A stretch of 64,000 nt of DNA, taken from contig NZ_JAACFT010000029.1 in assembly GCF_029051685.1 (NCBI RefSeq), forward strand, positions 1-64,000. Reading direction: 5' to 3'. Both the position numbers and the translations under genes were made by a program. The notes beneath the pieces are model-generated. The model was given only the letters and a program-made list of their open reading frames with translations, was not told the origin of the DNA and did no database searches. Source of the DNA: Bradyrhizobium sp. CSA207 (lineage in GTDB: Bacteria; Pseudomonadota; Alphaproteobacteria; Rhizobiales; Xanthobacteraceae). Of this stretch, positions 8,216 to 16,976 are shown piece by piece. Position 1 is the stretch's first letter; each line of letters begins with the position of its first letter.

Positions 8216-8938
8216 ATGGATATGAAGAAATATGCCGCCGAGGCCATCGGTACCTTCTGGCTCACTTTCGCAGGCTGCGGCAGCGCAGTAATCGCGGCCG
8301 GTTTTCCCTAGGTCGGCATCGGCCTGGTCGGCGTGTCCCTCGCGTTCGGCTTGAGTGTGGTCACCATGGCCTATGCGATCGGCCATATCTCGGGCTGCCA
8401 TCTCAACCCAGCCGTTACGGTCGGACTCGCCGCCGGCGGCCGCTTTCCAACTGGGCAGATCCTGCCCTACCTGATTGCGCAGGTGGCTGGCGCGATCGTG
8501 GCGGCGTGGCTGCTCTACGTCATCGCAAGCGGGGCTCCCGGGTTCGACGTCACCAAGGGCTTCGCATCGAACGGCTACGACGCGCATTCGCCCGGTCAAT
8601 ACAGCATGATCGTGTGCTTCATCACCGAGGTAGTGATGACCATGATGTTCCTGTTCATCATCATGGGCTCCACTCATGGCCGCGCGCCCGCCGGTTTTGC
8701 GCCGCTCGCGATCGGGCTCGCGCTGGTGATGATCCATCTCGTCAGCATTCCCGTCACCAACACGTCGGTGAACCCGGCGCGCAGCACGGGACCGGCTCTG
8801 TTCGTCGGCGGCTGGGCGCTGGCGCAGCTCTGGCTGTTCTGGGTGGCACCCCTGATCGGTGGCGCGCTGGGCGGCGTGATCTATCGCTGGCTCAGCGAAG
8901 AGCCCACCGGCGTCGTCGCGGGCGCGAAGACGGCGTGA
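8216..8938 (+). pseudogene. aqpZ: Aquaporin Z gene interrupted by an in-frame amber codon
   Basis: Reading from ATG 8216 (GGGGAG ribosome site at 8202-8207) gives MDMKKYAAEAIGTFWLTFAG and continues to codon 31. Codon 32 is TAG (8309-8311). After it the same frame continues without gap to 8938 with VGIGLVGVSLAFGLSVV, HLNPAVTVG (first NPA) and TSVNPARSTG (second NPA), so all other aquaporin features are intact. Family members have Gln or Glu at this spot, so a single base change (CAG or GAG to TAG) explains it. Restart at GTG 8333 would give a 201-residue product without the first membrane helix, unlikely to fold as a channel. It is either a recent null allele, a sequencing error, or read through by a suppressor. 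Confidence 0.88.
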
Positions 8939-8975
8939 TCGGAGAGCGGGATCGCAGGCAATCGCCGCGGTCCCG

Positions 8976-10082
8976 TTACTTGCTTGTTGCCGGCTTGACT
9001 TCGGTGACGTGGCCCATCTTGCGGCCGGGGCGCGGCGCGCCCTTGCCGTAGATGTGGACGGTCGCGCCCGGGGCGGTCAGCCATCTCTCGTAATCGTTGA
9101 TCTCGTCGCCGATCAGATTGGTCATGGTGACGAGCTCGCCGTGGCGCACGGGCCTGCCGAGCGGCCAGCCGGCGATGGCACGGATGTGCTGCTCGAATTG
9201 GGAGACGGACGCACCGTCGAGCGTCCAGTGTCCGGAATTGTGCACGCGCGGGGCGATCTCGTTGACCAGCACCTTCGGTCCGGTGCCATTGGCGAGAACG
9301 AACATCTCGACGGCGAGTACGCCGACATAGTCCAGTGCGTTGGCGATTTTACCCGCGATGCTGCGGGCTTCCTCCGCCAGCGCGTCCGGAATCGACGCGG
9401 GCGCCCGCGACACTTTCAGGATGTGGTCGCGATGCTCGTTCTCGGTGACGTCGAAACACTCGACCTGGCCCGCGGTCGAGCGCGCGGCAATCACGGAAAT
9501 CTCGCGCTCGAACGGCACGAAAGCTTCCAGGATGGCCTGCTTGGTACCGAGGCTGGTCCAGATCCTGGCGATGTCGTCGCCCTGGCGGATGATGGCCTGG
9601 CCTTTGCCATCGTAGCCGAAGCGGCGGGTCTTCAGCACGGCCGGGAGTCCGATCCGGACGATCGCTTCGCGTAATGAGGCGACCGAGGTGACGTCGGCGT
9701 AAACGGCGGTGCCGATGCCGAGCCGCGTGACGAAATCCTTCTCGGCGAGCCGATCCTGGGTGGTCTCGAGGATTTTGCGGTTGGGCAGGACCGGGCGGCG
9801 CGCATCCAGCACCATCGCGGCGGCCGCCGGCACGTTCTCGAACTCGTAGGTGATGACGTCGACGTCATTGGCGAACATTTCCAGCGCCTCGACATCGGCA
9901 TATTCGGCGCAGGTCGCATTCAGCACGACGTCGAAGGCCGGCGAATCCGGGTCGGGCGAGAACACCTGGCAGCGCAGGCCGAGCCGCGCCGCCGACATTG
10001 CCAGCATCCGGCCGAGCTGTCCGCCGCCGAGGATTCCGATGGTGTCGCCGGGCTTCAGCTTCACCGGTCTGGTGTCCGTCAC
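8976..10082 (-). CDS. purK: 5-(carboxyamino)imidazole ribonucleotide synthase PurK
   Basis: ATP-grasp enzyme of purine synthesis. It carboxylates aminoimidazole ribonucleotide with bicarbonate and ATP to give N5-CAIR, the substrate of PurE. Visible features are the N-terminal GILGGGQLGRMLAMSAARLG, the ATP-grasp core with KTRRFGYDGKGQ, and NEIAPRVHNSGHWTLDGA with SQFEQHIRAI near residue 270-300. It starts at GTG, and the GTGA sequence is shared with the purE stop (4-base overlap), so translation is coupled to purE. Confidence 0.96.
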   Translation of the reverse strand: MTDTRPVKLKPGDTIGILGGGQLGRMLAMSAARLGLRCQVFSPDPDSPAFDVVLNATCAEYADVEALEMFANDVDVITYEFENVPAAAAMVLDARRPVLPNRKILETTQDRLAEKDFVTRLGIGTAVYADVTSVASLREAIVRIGLPAVLKTRRFGYDGKGQAIIRQGDDIARIWTSLGTKQAILEAFVPFEREISVIAARSTAGQVECFDVTENEHRDHILKVSRAPASIPDALAEEARSIAGKIANALDYVGVLAVEMFVLANGTGPKVLVNEIAPRVHNSGHWTLDGASVSQFEQHIRAIAGWPLGRPVRHGELVTMTNLIGDEINDYERWLTAPGATVHIYGKGAPRPGRKMGHVTEVKPATSK

Positions 10083-10567
10083 GCCCTATCCTCCGGGCGT
10101 TCGGCAACCGCCTCGGTCTGCGCCTTGCGCCAGGCGGAAAGGCGGTCGGACAGAGCCGGGTCGGACAGCGCCAGCACGCTTGCGGCGAGCAGCGCCGCGT
10201 TGATCGCGCCCGCCTTGCCGATGGCGAGGGTGCCGACCGGGATGCCCGCGGGCATCTGGACGATCGAGTACAGCGAATCCACGCCCTTGAGCGTCCTGGA
10301 TTCCATGGGAACGCCGAAGACGGGGAGTTCCGTCAGCGCTGCAGCCATGCCGGGCAGATGCGCGGCGCCGCCGGCGCCGGCAATGATGACCTTGTAACCC
10401 GCCGCCTTGGCGCCCTTGGCGAAAGCGAACAGCCGGTCCGGGGTCCGGTGGGCCGAGACGATGCGGGAGTCGGCGGCGATGCCGAGCGCTGCAAGCGTGT
10501 CGGCGGCATGCCGCATTGTGTCCCAGTCCGACTGGCTTCCCATGATAATGGCGATCGGCGCGGTCAT
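10079..10567 (-). CDS. purE: 5-(carboxyamino)imidazole ribonucleotide mutase PurE
   Basis: Class I PurE, which moves the carboxyl group of N5-CAIR to C4 to form CAIR. Substrate-loop motifs are clear: MGSQSDWDTMRHA at the N-terminus, SAHRTPDR near residue 40 and GAGGAAHLPGM near 70. The chosen ATG at 10567 gives 162 aa, the usual size; the longer frame lacks a sensible N-terminus. It is first in the purEK operon and divergent from the GGDEF gene, with an 88-base gap. Confidence 0.96.
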   Translation of the reverse strand: MTAPIAIIMGSQSDWDTMRHAADTLAALGIAADSRIVSAHRTPDRLFAFAKGAKAAGYKVIIAGAGGAAHLPGMAAALTELPVFGVPMESRTLKGVDSLYSIVQMPAGIPVGTLAIGKAGAINAALLAASVLALSDPALSDRLSAWRKAQTEAVAERPEDRA

Positions 10568-10655
10568 GACGTCTATTGTGCTCGGGAAAACAGAAACATA
10601 GGCCAGATTAATGGTTCCGGCCGGCGGATCGCAAGGCGGTGGCAAGGAGAAGGGA

Positions 10656-11411
10656 ATGCACTATCCTGTCTTGGTGAATCCCCGCAAGCCTTCATTGAGC
10701 AGGATGCCCATGAAGAAACCAAAAAGGGCGAGCGCTGCGAAGGCCAAAAAGGGCCCCAAGACCAGCGCGAGCCGATCCAGGACAGCACCCAAGCGTTCTG
10801 CAGGGCCGGCCCGTCGCGTGGCGCCGGCCGATGACGGCGCCAAGGCGGCTGTCCGCAACCTGCGGAGCAAGCTCAAGGCGGCGCTGCAACGTGTCGCGGA
10901 ACTTGAGGCGGCCGCCGACACGGATTTCCTGCTCGACATCCCGAACCGGCGCGGCTTCGAGCGCGAGCTCAACCGCGCCATTGCCTATATGAAACGTTAT
11001 CGCGCCAGCGGCGCGCTGATCGTGCTCGACGTGGATCGGCTGAAGCCGGTCAATGATTCCTTCGGCCACGCCGCCGGCGATGAGGTGCTCAAGGCGATTG
11101 CGGGAGTACTGAAGCGGCAGATCCGCGCGTCGGACGTGGTCGGCCGGCTCGGCGGCGACGAGTTCGCGCTGCTGTTGTGGAATCTCAGCGAGACCGATGC
11201 CAAGGCAAAGGCGGCGATTTTCGAGCAGGCGGTCGACGAATTGTCCTTCGTCTTCCGCGGCCAGCGCGTGACTGCCGGCGCTTCCGCCGGCGTCGCGCTG
11301 CTCGGCCCGCAATCCGATGCGGCTCGTGCGCTGGAGGAGGCCGACGCCGCCATGTATGTCCGCAAGGCGCAACGGCGGCATGAGCCGTGCATCAGGCTCG
11401 TCAGCAACTGA
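10656..11411 (+). CDS. Diguanylate cyclase (GGDEF domain) with a basic N-terminal extension
   Basis: Makes cyclic di-GMP from two GTP. The GGDEF domain fills the C-terminal 160 residues, with DTDFLLDIPNRRGFEREL at its start, DVDRLKPVNDSFGHAAGDE for metal and substrate binding, and an intact RLGGDEFALLLW active site. The first roughly 60 residues are Lys/Ala/Arg-rich and resemble a histone-like tail. A short coiled coil (LRSKLKAALQRVAELEAA) joins the two. There is no membrane or sensor domain, so the enzyme is cytosolic. ATG 10656 follows AAGGAG at 10642-10647 with good spacing. Confidence 0.88.
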   Translation: MHYPVLVNPRKPSLSRMPMKKPKRASAAKAKKGPKTSASRSRTAPKRSAGPARRVAPADDGAKAAVRNLRSKLKAALQRVAELEAAADTDFLLDIPNRRGFERELNRAIAYMKRYRASGALIVLDVDRLKPVNDSFGHAAGDEVLKAIAGVLKRQIRASDVVGRLGGDEFALLLWNLSETDAKAKAAIFEQAVDELSFVFRGQRVTAGASAGVALLGPQSDAARALEEADAAMYVRKAQRRHEPCIRLVSN

Positions 11412-11413
11412 CT

Positions 11414-11665
11414 TTAGAGCGTGGCGAGGTCTTCCGGCACGTTGCCGAATTTGCGCAACAGCGTTGCGTCACCGAATTCGCCGGTCATGGGATCGCCGGT
11501 GCGGCTGAATGCGACTGCGCCGATGTGGCCGGCACCGCGCGCCAGGATCTCGGCGCGCCGCAGCGCTGCGGCCGAGGATTGACATTCCTCAGCCGCGCCC
11601 GCGACCGGCGATCCGTCGGCATCCATTAAAAAGGGCATTGCAACGTAGTAGGTCACGTCCGACAT
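11414..11665 (-). CDS. Conserved small hypothetical protein (83 aa)
   Basis: Soluble 83-residue product starting MSDVTYYVAMPF, with alternating beta-like N-terminus, AAALRRAEILARGAGHIGAVAFSRTGDP in the middle (a helix followed by a strand), and no membrane segment. It looks like small proteins common in Bradyrhizobium genomes, function unknown. A GGAG ribosome site precedes the ATG. It is convergent with the diguanylate cyclase, with only 2 bases between the stops. Confidence 0.65.
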   Translation of the reverse strand: MSDVTYYVAMPFLMDADGSPVAGAAEECQSSAAALRRAEILARGAGHIGAVAFSRTGDPMTGEFGDATLLRKFGNVPEDLATL

Positions 11666-11687
11666 GGCGTTGCTCCAAGGGGTGAAC

Positions 11688-11906
11688 TCAGGCGGCGCTG
11701 CTCTTGCTCCGCATCTTGCTGCGTGAGGTCTCCGGAATGCAGCCGGCCGAGATCGCCGCCTGCAATTCCTCGAGTTCGGCTTCCAGATATTCGTTGGCCA
11801 TGATCAGCGCCTTGATGGTGCTGCGCAGATTGCCGTCGCACATCGCGATCGCCTGATCGCAGGCATGTTCGTAATGGCTGTTGTCGAAAAGGGCGGTTGC
11901 TGACAT
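11688..11906 (-). CDS. Conserved small helical hypothetical protein (72 aa)
   Basis: No known domain. The central part, CDGNLRSTIKALIMANEYLE followed by AELEELQAAI, predicts two amphipathic helices; two Cys occur at the start of the helix and near the C-terminus. AAGGA precedes the ATG. It is 22 bases upstream of the 83-aa gene on the same strand, so they probably form one transcript. Confidence 0.65.
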   Translation of the reverse strand: MSATALFDNSHYEHACDQAIAMCDGNLRSTIKALIMANEYLEAELEELQAAISAGCIPETSRSKMRSKSSAA

Positions 11907-12023
11907 GCGCGTTGTCCTTGGCGTTTGCTGAACGGTTTCCTGGGGCGTCGGGGTCCGTAAATGTTCCTATTTTGTTCTTTTCGAGTCAAGCGGATTCAAC
12001 TGCCCCGAACCGACCGCTGTGGA

Positions 12024-12230
12024 TCAGGCGATGATGTCTGGCGTGATCTGGTCTTCGATGAACGCGATGCGGTCACGCAACAGCAACTTGCGTTTCTTCA
12101 ATCGCTGCAGCCGCAATAGGTCGGGGGCAGGCGATTGATGCAGTGCATCGATCGCCGCATCGAGATCTCGGTGTTCCTGCTGCAACCGGGCGAGCTCGGC
12201 TTCGAGCTCGCGCTCGTCTTCATGGGTCAT
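12024..12230 (-). CDS. DUF465/YdcH family small protein
   Basis: A 68-residue coiled-coil protein of the YdcH (DUF465) family. The N-terminal helix ELEAELARLQQEHRDLDAAI and the second helix RLQRLKKRKLLLRDRIAFIE, joined at a P-D-L turn, match the family hairpin. Its role is unknown. A second member lies divergently at 12557. Confidence 0.85.
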   Translation of the reverse strand: MTHEDERELEAELARLQQEHRDLDAAIDALHQSPAPDLLRLQRLKKRKLLLRDRIAFIEDQITPDIIA

Positions 12231-12556
12231 GTCTGCGGTGGCCGAAAACCGATAGGCTGAGATTAAGGCTGTGGATGCCCTGTGGAAATTATCGTCCTTG
12301 CGCGGCGTGACCGCAAGCGATCTCGGATCGTGGCTTACGGATCTACTGCAAGTTATTTCCGTGGATCGCTACGGCGCCGCGCAGGCGCATTGATATCACG
12401 GATTTTTCCGGCGCGGTTCCCTTACTCACGCTTCGTTACATATGAATTTTCAAAAATGACACTGCGACGATGGATACCCATCGACAGAACGAATCGGTGA
12501 TGTACACTTGCTCGTCCGGATCGAATCCAAGGTTGCCCCTACCGAGGAGGTTTCGA
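12231..12556. other. Intergenic region between divergent DUF465 genes
   Basis: 326 bases with no supported gene. It must hold the promoters of both DUF465 genes. The right half (around 12400-12460) is AT-richer than its surroundings, but I see no convincing -35/-10 pair or palindrome. Confidence 0.5.
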
Positions 12557-12736
12557 ATGACAATTCAGGCACATCTGGTTGAATTGGAACGGAAGCATAA
12601 AACTCTCGAAAACGAATTGCACGAAGCTCTCGTGCACCTTTCAACAGACGACCTGCAAATTGTTGAGTTGAAGCGCCGGAAGTTGTTGGTCAAGGACCAG
12701 ATCGAGCGATTGAAGCAAAACGAAACGCTTCACTAG
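12557..12736 (+). CDS. DUF465/YdcH family small protein
   Basis: A 59-residue helical hairpin of the DUF465 family: VELERKHKTLENELHEALVH, then LQIVELKRRKLLVKDQIERL. It resembles the divergent gene at 12024-12230, especially the K/R-KLLVKDQI segment. ATG 12557 follows a strong GAGGAGG site. The longer frame from 12470 has no support upstream of this ATG. Confidence 0.85.
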   Translation: MTIQAHLVELERKHKTLENELHEALVHLSTDDLQIVELKRRKLLVKDQIERLKQNETLH

Positions 12737-12774
12737 TGGCCCCCGTAACAGCGTAAAGTTGATCCTATCCTTTC

Positions 12775-12809
12775 ACGCGGGGATGAGAGCTTTGCGCTCG
12801 TCCCTGCGT
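12775..12809. terminator. Imperfect hairpin between convergent genes
   Basis: Two 16-base arms with three mismatches around a TTT loop, placed between the stops of the DUF465 gene (+) and the LhgO-like gene (-). No long T tract is present on either side, so it is a possible rather than classic bidirectional terminator. Confidence 0.4.
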
Positions 12810-12843
12810 AAGGCTGTGCCGTACAGACTTCTTTGCACTGGAC

Positions 12844-13947
12844 CTAGAGTCCTGCGAACTCGGCGACGTGATCCGCGATTGCGAGGGATGACGTCAGCCC
12901 CGGCGATTCGATGCCGAACAGATTGATCAGGCCTTCGACGCCGTGATCGCGCGGGCCCTGCATCAGGAAATCCTGCGTGGCAACAGCCGGCGGCACGATC
13001 TTCGGACGAATGCCCGAATAGCTCGGCAGCAGCGCGCCATCGGGCAGCGTCGGCCAGTATTTGCGGATCGCCGGATAGAAGCGCTCGGCGCGCGAGGGAT
13101 CGACCGCGTAGTCGATCGTCTCGATCCATTCGACGTCCGGGCCGAAACGCGCCTGGCCCGCCAAGTCCAGCGTCAGATGCACGCCGAGCCCGCCCGGTTC
13201 GGGTACCGGATAGATCAGGCGCGAGAACGGCGCTTTGGCGCTACAACTGAAGTAGTTTCCCTTGGCAAGGTAGGCTGGCGGAATCCGGTCCAGCGGCATG
13301 CCGTCGATGTTGCGCGCCACCGTCGTCGCCGAGAGGCCTGCGGCGTTGACGAGCAGGCCACATTGCAACGTCATCGGCGATTCGCCGCCAGCGTCGATCT
13401 CGATGACGCCGCCCGCCGCCTTGGCGCGGATCATCGGCGTGTGAAACGCAAAGGCCGCGCCCGCCGCCTCGGCCTCGCCGCGCAGCGATAGCATGTAGGC
13501 GTGGCTGTCGATGATGCCCGTTGAAGGCGAGAGCAGCGCGGCGTCGCAGGCAAGCGCTGGCTCCAGCGCGCGCGCGGCCTCGCCGGAGAACAGCTGCATG
13601 TCGAGTACACCATTGGCCTCGGCATGCGCCTTGATCGATTGCAGCTTCTCGGTTTCCTTTGCACTGGTCGCGACGATCAGCTTGCCGCAATTCCTGTGGG
13701 GGACGCCGCGCTCGGCGCAGTAGCGGTAAAGCGCGTGCTTGCCGCTGACGCACATGCGCGCCATCCAGCTCCCGGCGCGGTAGTAGATGCCGGCATGGAT
13801 CACTTCGCTGTTGCGCGAGGAGGTGACGGTGCCGATGGCCTCGGCTTCCTCGAGCACGATCACCTCGCGGCCTGCCTGCGCCAACTTTCGCGCCACCGCG
13901 AGCCCGATCACGCCGGCTCCGACGACGATGCAGTCAACCCTATCCAT
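12844..13947 (-). CDS. lhgO: FAD-dependent oxidoreductase, L-2-hydroxyglutarate oxidase-like
   Basis: DAO-family flavoprotein. The N-terminal FAD-binding fold is VDCIVVGAGVIGLAVARKLA, followed by E-E-A at the end of the second strand and SRNSEVIHAGIYY, a segment typical of L-2-hydroxyglutarate oxidase/dehydrogenase. The C-terminus GIESPGLTSSLAIADHVA also fits. It should oxidise L-2-hydroxyglutarate to 2-oxoglutarate and pass electrons to oxygen or the quinone pool. The specific substrate is inferred from family resemblance only. Confidence 0.82.
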   Translation of the reverse strand: MDRVDCIVVGAGVIGLAVARKLAQAGREVIVLEEAEAIGTVTSSRNSEVIHAGIYYRAGSWMARMCVSGKHALYRYCAERGVPHRNCGKLIVATSAKETEKLQSIKAHAEANGVLDMQLFSGEAARALEPALACDAALLSPSTGIIDSHAYMLSLRGEAEAAGAAFAFHTPMIRAKAAGGVIEIDAGGESPMTLQCGLLVNAAGLSATTVARNIDGMPLDRIPPAYLAKGNYFSCSAKAPFSRLIYPVPEPGGLGVHLTLDLAGQARFGPDVEWIETIDYAVDPSRAERFYPAIRKYWPTLPDGALLPSYSGIRPKIVPPAVATQDFLMQGPRDHGVEGLINLFGIESPGLTSSLAIADHVAEFAGL

Positions 13948-14149
13948 GGTTGTACGAGATGTCCGCTAGAACTGGCGATGGCATCGGAGCCTGGAGGCGG
14001 CCGCCAAGGCCGTTTTCCGTTAACGAGGCATTTATCATGTCAGGGCAATTGCCGTACTTGATGTCACATTTTTCCGTTGCGCGTACAGGCGTTTACCCGA
14101 TCCAAACCCGTGAAGCCAGACAATCCCGTACTGAAATCGCGGGTGGCTG

Positions 14150-16837
14150 ATGGCTGAGAAGAACTGGCACGTGGGCAGCACGCTTCCGATTGCTGTGCAG
14201 GCCCTCGTGTGCCTGGCCAGCGCGGTCGCGCCGGCGCGCGCCTCTTCTTCCCTGTTCGAAGAACTCGTCCCGGTGAGCTATCTCGGCAGCGTCGACCCTA
14301 GTCTGGTCTGGGAAGCCTTGATCGGAGCAATCGCCGTCTGCTCGCTGCTGGCGGCGATCGCACTGTGGATCCATTCCGCGGTGGGCCGGGCCAAGCGGTC
14401 GCAATTGCGGCGTAACGCCTTCGTCTCCTCCGCCATGAACAATTTGAACCAGGGCGTGGTGATGACGGATGCGCAGCGGCGCATCATCTTCTGCAACGAC
14501 CGATATCTCGATATCTATGGCCTGTCGCGGTCGGATCTCTGGGCCGATATGACCGGCCACGACCTCCTCAATCTGCGGCGCGACCGCGCCGTCCTCGGTG
14601 TCTCCGACGACGATTTCTACGAGAAGGCGGCCAGCCTGAACGGCCTGATCACCGAACTGCCGGACGGGCGGGCCATCCTGGTGAAATATTTCGTGCTGCC
14701 CAACGGTGGCTCGGTGGCGACACATCTCGACGTCAGCGATCAGCGCAGGCTGTCGCGGCAGCTCGCGTCTACCAAGCAGTTTCTGGAAACGGTGCTGGAT
14801 CACGTGCCGGCCTGCGTCGCCGCAAAGACCATCGAGGACGGCCGTTACATCTTTGCCAACAGCGCCTACGAGCGGTTCTGGGGCTTCTCGCGGGACTATG
14901 TCGCCGGAAAGAATGCGCGCGAGCTGTTCGCGCCCAATTCGGCGGCCATTATCGAGGCGACCGACCGCGCCGCGCTCGCGGCGCCCGATGGCCAGTATCG
15001 CAATGAATTCGAGGTCGAGCGCAGCTCCGGGGCCCGCATGGTTGCCTCGATCCGGATCGTGGTCCGCAACGAGAACAACCAGCCCGAATTCCTGCTGCTG
15101 GTGTTCGAGGACATCACCGACCGGCGCTCGCTGTCGCAGGAGCTGGAGAGCACCAAGAAGTTCCTCGAGCTCGTAGTCGACAACATCCCAGTGGCGCTGA
15201 TCGTGGAGCAGGTCAAGGACGGCCGCTATCTGCTCGCCAACCGCAGCGCCGAAACCATCCTCAACCGCAGGCGCGAAGAAGCCACCGGCCTGACCGCCGC
15301 CGATATCTTCAATCCCAAAGAAGCCAAGCTGATCATCGCGCGCGACGAGGCCGCCATCAAGAAGCGCGGGATGATCACCGAGGAGCACCCGATCTCCACC
15401 AAGGACGGACTGCGGTTGTTCCTCACCCGCCGCGCCACCGTGCTGGGCGACTCCGGCGAGCCGCAATATCTGATCAAGACCCACGAGGACGTCACCGACC
15501 GGCGGCAGACCGAATCGCGCATGGCGCACATGGCCTATCACGACGGCCTCACCGACCTGCCGAACCGCGCGGCCTTCCTCCAGGCGCTGACCCAGATGAT
15601 CGAAGCCTGCGAGGGCACCAGCGAGGAGTTTGCCGTCCTCTGCGTCGATCTCGACGGCCTGAAGGAGGTCAACGACGTCTTCGGCCATGCGCTCGGCGAC
15701 AAGCTGCTGGTCGAGGTGGCGCAGCGGCTCCAGGATGCCGCGCGCGGCGGCGTTGTGGCGCGCCTGTCCGGCGACGAGTTCGGCCTTATCATCGACGGCA
15801 AGCAGCCCGAGACGGGCCTTGCGCTGGCCCGGCAGCTCGGCGATGCCGTCGCCCGGGAATTCCAGATCGACGGCCGCGCGGTCCGCGCCGGCGTCACCAC
15901 CGGCATGTCGATCTTCCCGCATAACGGCGCCGACGGCGCCTCGCTGCTCGCCAATGCGGGTGCTGCGCTGTTCCGCGCCAAGCAGAAGTCACGCGGCACG
16001 ATCAGCCTCTACCAGCCGGAGATGGACCAGCAGATCCGCGACCGCCGCGTGTTGCACCAGGACCTGTCGATGGCGATCAGGAATGGCGAGCTGTCGCTCG
16101 CCTTCCAGCCGCAGGCGATCGCCGGGCATAGCGTCGCCGAAAGCGAAATCATCGGCTTCGAGGCGCTGGCGCGCTGGCAGCATCCAGTGCGTGGCCAGGT
16201 CTCGCCGGCAGAGTTCATCCCGATTGCGGAGGAGAGCGGCCTGATCGTCGAGATGGGCGAATGGATTCTTCGCCAGGTCTGCCGGGAGGCGGCGTCCTGG
16301 CCGAAGCCGCTCCAGGTCGCCGTCAATTTGTCGCCGGCGCAGTTCATGCACGGCGACGTGGTCGGGCTGGTCCATTCGATTCTGCTCGAGACTGGTCTCG
16401 CGCCCGGCCGGCTCGAGCTCGAAATCACCGAGGGCGTGCTGATCGAGGATTTCGATCGCGGCTTGGCGCTGCTTCGCCGGCTGAAGGCGCTCGGCGTGCG
16501 CATCTCCATGGACGATTTCGGCAGCGGCTATTCCTCGCTGAGCTACCTGCAGGCGTTCCCGTTCGACAAGATCAAGATCGACCGCGCCTTTGTCATCAAT
16601 CTGGGCCGCAACCCGCAATCGGCGGCGATTGTGCGCGCCGTGATCGATCTCGGCCACGGCCTTGAAATGTCGATCATCGCGGAGGGCGTCGAGACGCTCG
16701 ACCAGCTGACCTTCCTCGCCAAGGAGGGCTGCGACGGCGTCCAGGGTTACCTGCTCGGCAAGCCGTTGCCGATCGGGCAATATGCCGGCCTCGTCGGCCG
16801 CGCCGAGACCATGGAGCTTGCGCTCAAGACCGGCTAG
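14150..16837 (+). CDS. Membrane PAS-PAS-PAS-GGDEF-EAL protein
   Basis: Large cyclic di-GMP enzyme. N-terminal hydrophobic segments (about residues 10-28 and 45-65) suggest a membrane anchor. Three PAS-like sensor units follow (about 85-195, 200-325, 330-455). A GGDEF domain comes next (about 460-620), whose signature reads RLSGDEFGLI, so the first Gly is Ser. The EAL domain (640-885) has the full catalytic set: GFEALARW, VAVNLSPAQF, ELEITEG, MDDFGSGYSSL, KIKIDR and AEGVET. It is therefore likely an active phosphodiesterase, with the cyclase half either weak or regulatory. No ligand-binding Cys or His in the PAS parts can be assigned. Confidence 0.9.
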   Translation: MAEKNWHVGSTLPIAVQALVCLASAVAPARASSSLFEELVPVSYLGSVDPSLVWEALIGAIAVCSLLAAIALWIHSAVGRAKRSQLRRNAFVSSAMNNLNQGVVMTDAQRRIIFCNDRYLDIYGLSRSDLWADMTGHDLLNLRRDRAVLGVSDDDFYEKAASLNGLITELPDGRAILVKYFVLPNGGSVATHLDVSDQRRLSRQLASTKQFLETVLDHVPACVAAKTIEDGRYIFANSAYERFWGFSRDYVAGKNARELFAPNSAAIIEATDRAALAAPDGQYRNEFEVERSSGARMVASIRIVVRNENNQPEFLLLVFEDITDRRSLSQELESTKKFLELVVDNIPVALIVEQVKDGRYLLANRSAETILNRRREEATGLTAADIFNPKEAKLIIARDEAAIKKRGMITEEHPISTKDGLRLFLTRRATVLGDSGEPQYLIKTHEDVTDRRQTESRMAHMAYHDGLTDLPNRAAFLQALTQMIEACEGTSEEFAVLCVDLDGLKEVNDVFGHALGDKLLVEVAQRLQDAARGGVVARLSGDEFGLIIDGKQPETGLALARQLGDAVAREFQIDGRAVRAGVTTGMSIFPHNGADGASLLANAGAALFRAKQKSRGTISLYQPEMDQQIRDRRVLHQDLSMAIRNGELSLAFQPQAIAGHSVAESEIIGFEALARWQHPVRGQVSPAEFIPIAEESGLIVEMGEWILRQVCREAASWPKPLQVAVNLSPAQFMHGDVVGLVHSILLETGLAPGRLELEITEGVLIEDFDRGLALLRRLKALGVRISMDDFGSGYSSLSYLQAFPFDKIKIDRAFVINLGRNPQSAAIVRAVIDLGHGLEMSIIAEGVETLDQLTFLAKEGCDGVQGYLLGKPLPIGQYAGLVGRAETMELALKTG

Positions 16838-16936
16838 AGCGCTTTCGAGCGAAGTGGATTCCGGGTAGCGTAAAGAAAACGCATCAAAACGAGAATCTGG
16901 AGCCCGTTCCGATTTCATCGGAACGGAAATGGCTCT
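16838..16936. repeat. Dispersed palindromic intergenic element
   Basis: The stretch right after the PAS-GGDEF-EAL stop (agcgctttcgagcgaagtgg and on) ends in an inverted repeat with ccgttccgat/atcggaacgg arms at 16904-16924. I recognise the wording as a repeat scattered through Bradyrhizobium genomes. It may act as a terminator. Confidence 0.6.
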
Positions 16937-16976
16937 AGTGATGGCAGGCGCTTAATTTCGCTCTCTCGACGGCTTC

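Noticed and set aside
13950..14150. Possible 66-aa gene between the LhgO-like and PAS-GGDEF-EAL genes
   Set aside because: No ribosome site, no recognisable composition or motif; it overlaps the next start.
14093..15922. 609-codon minus-strand frame inside the PAS-GGDEF-EAL gene
   Set aside because: Complementary shadow of a clear multi-domain gene; no family features.
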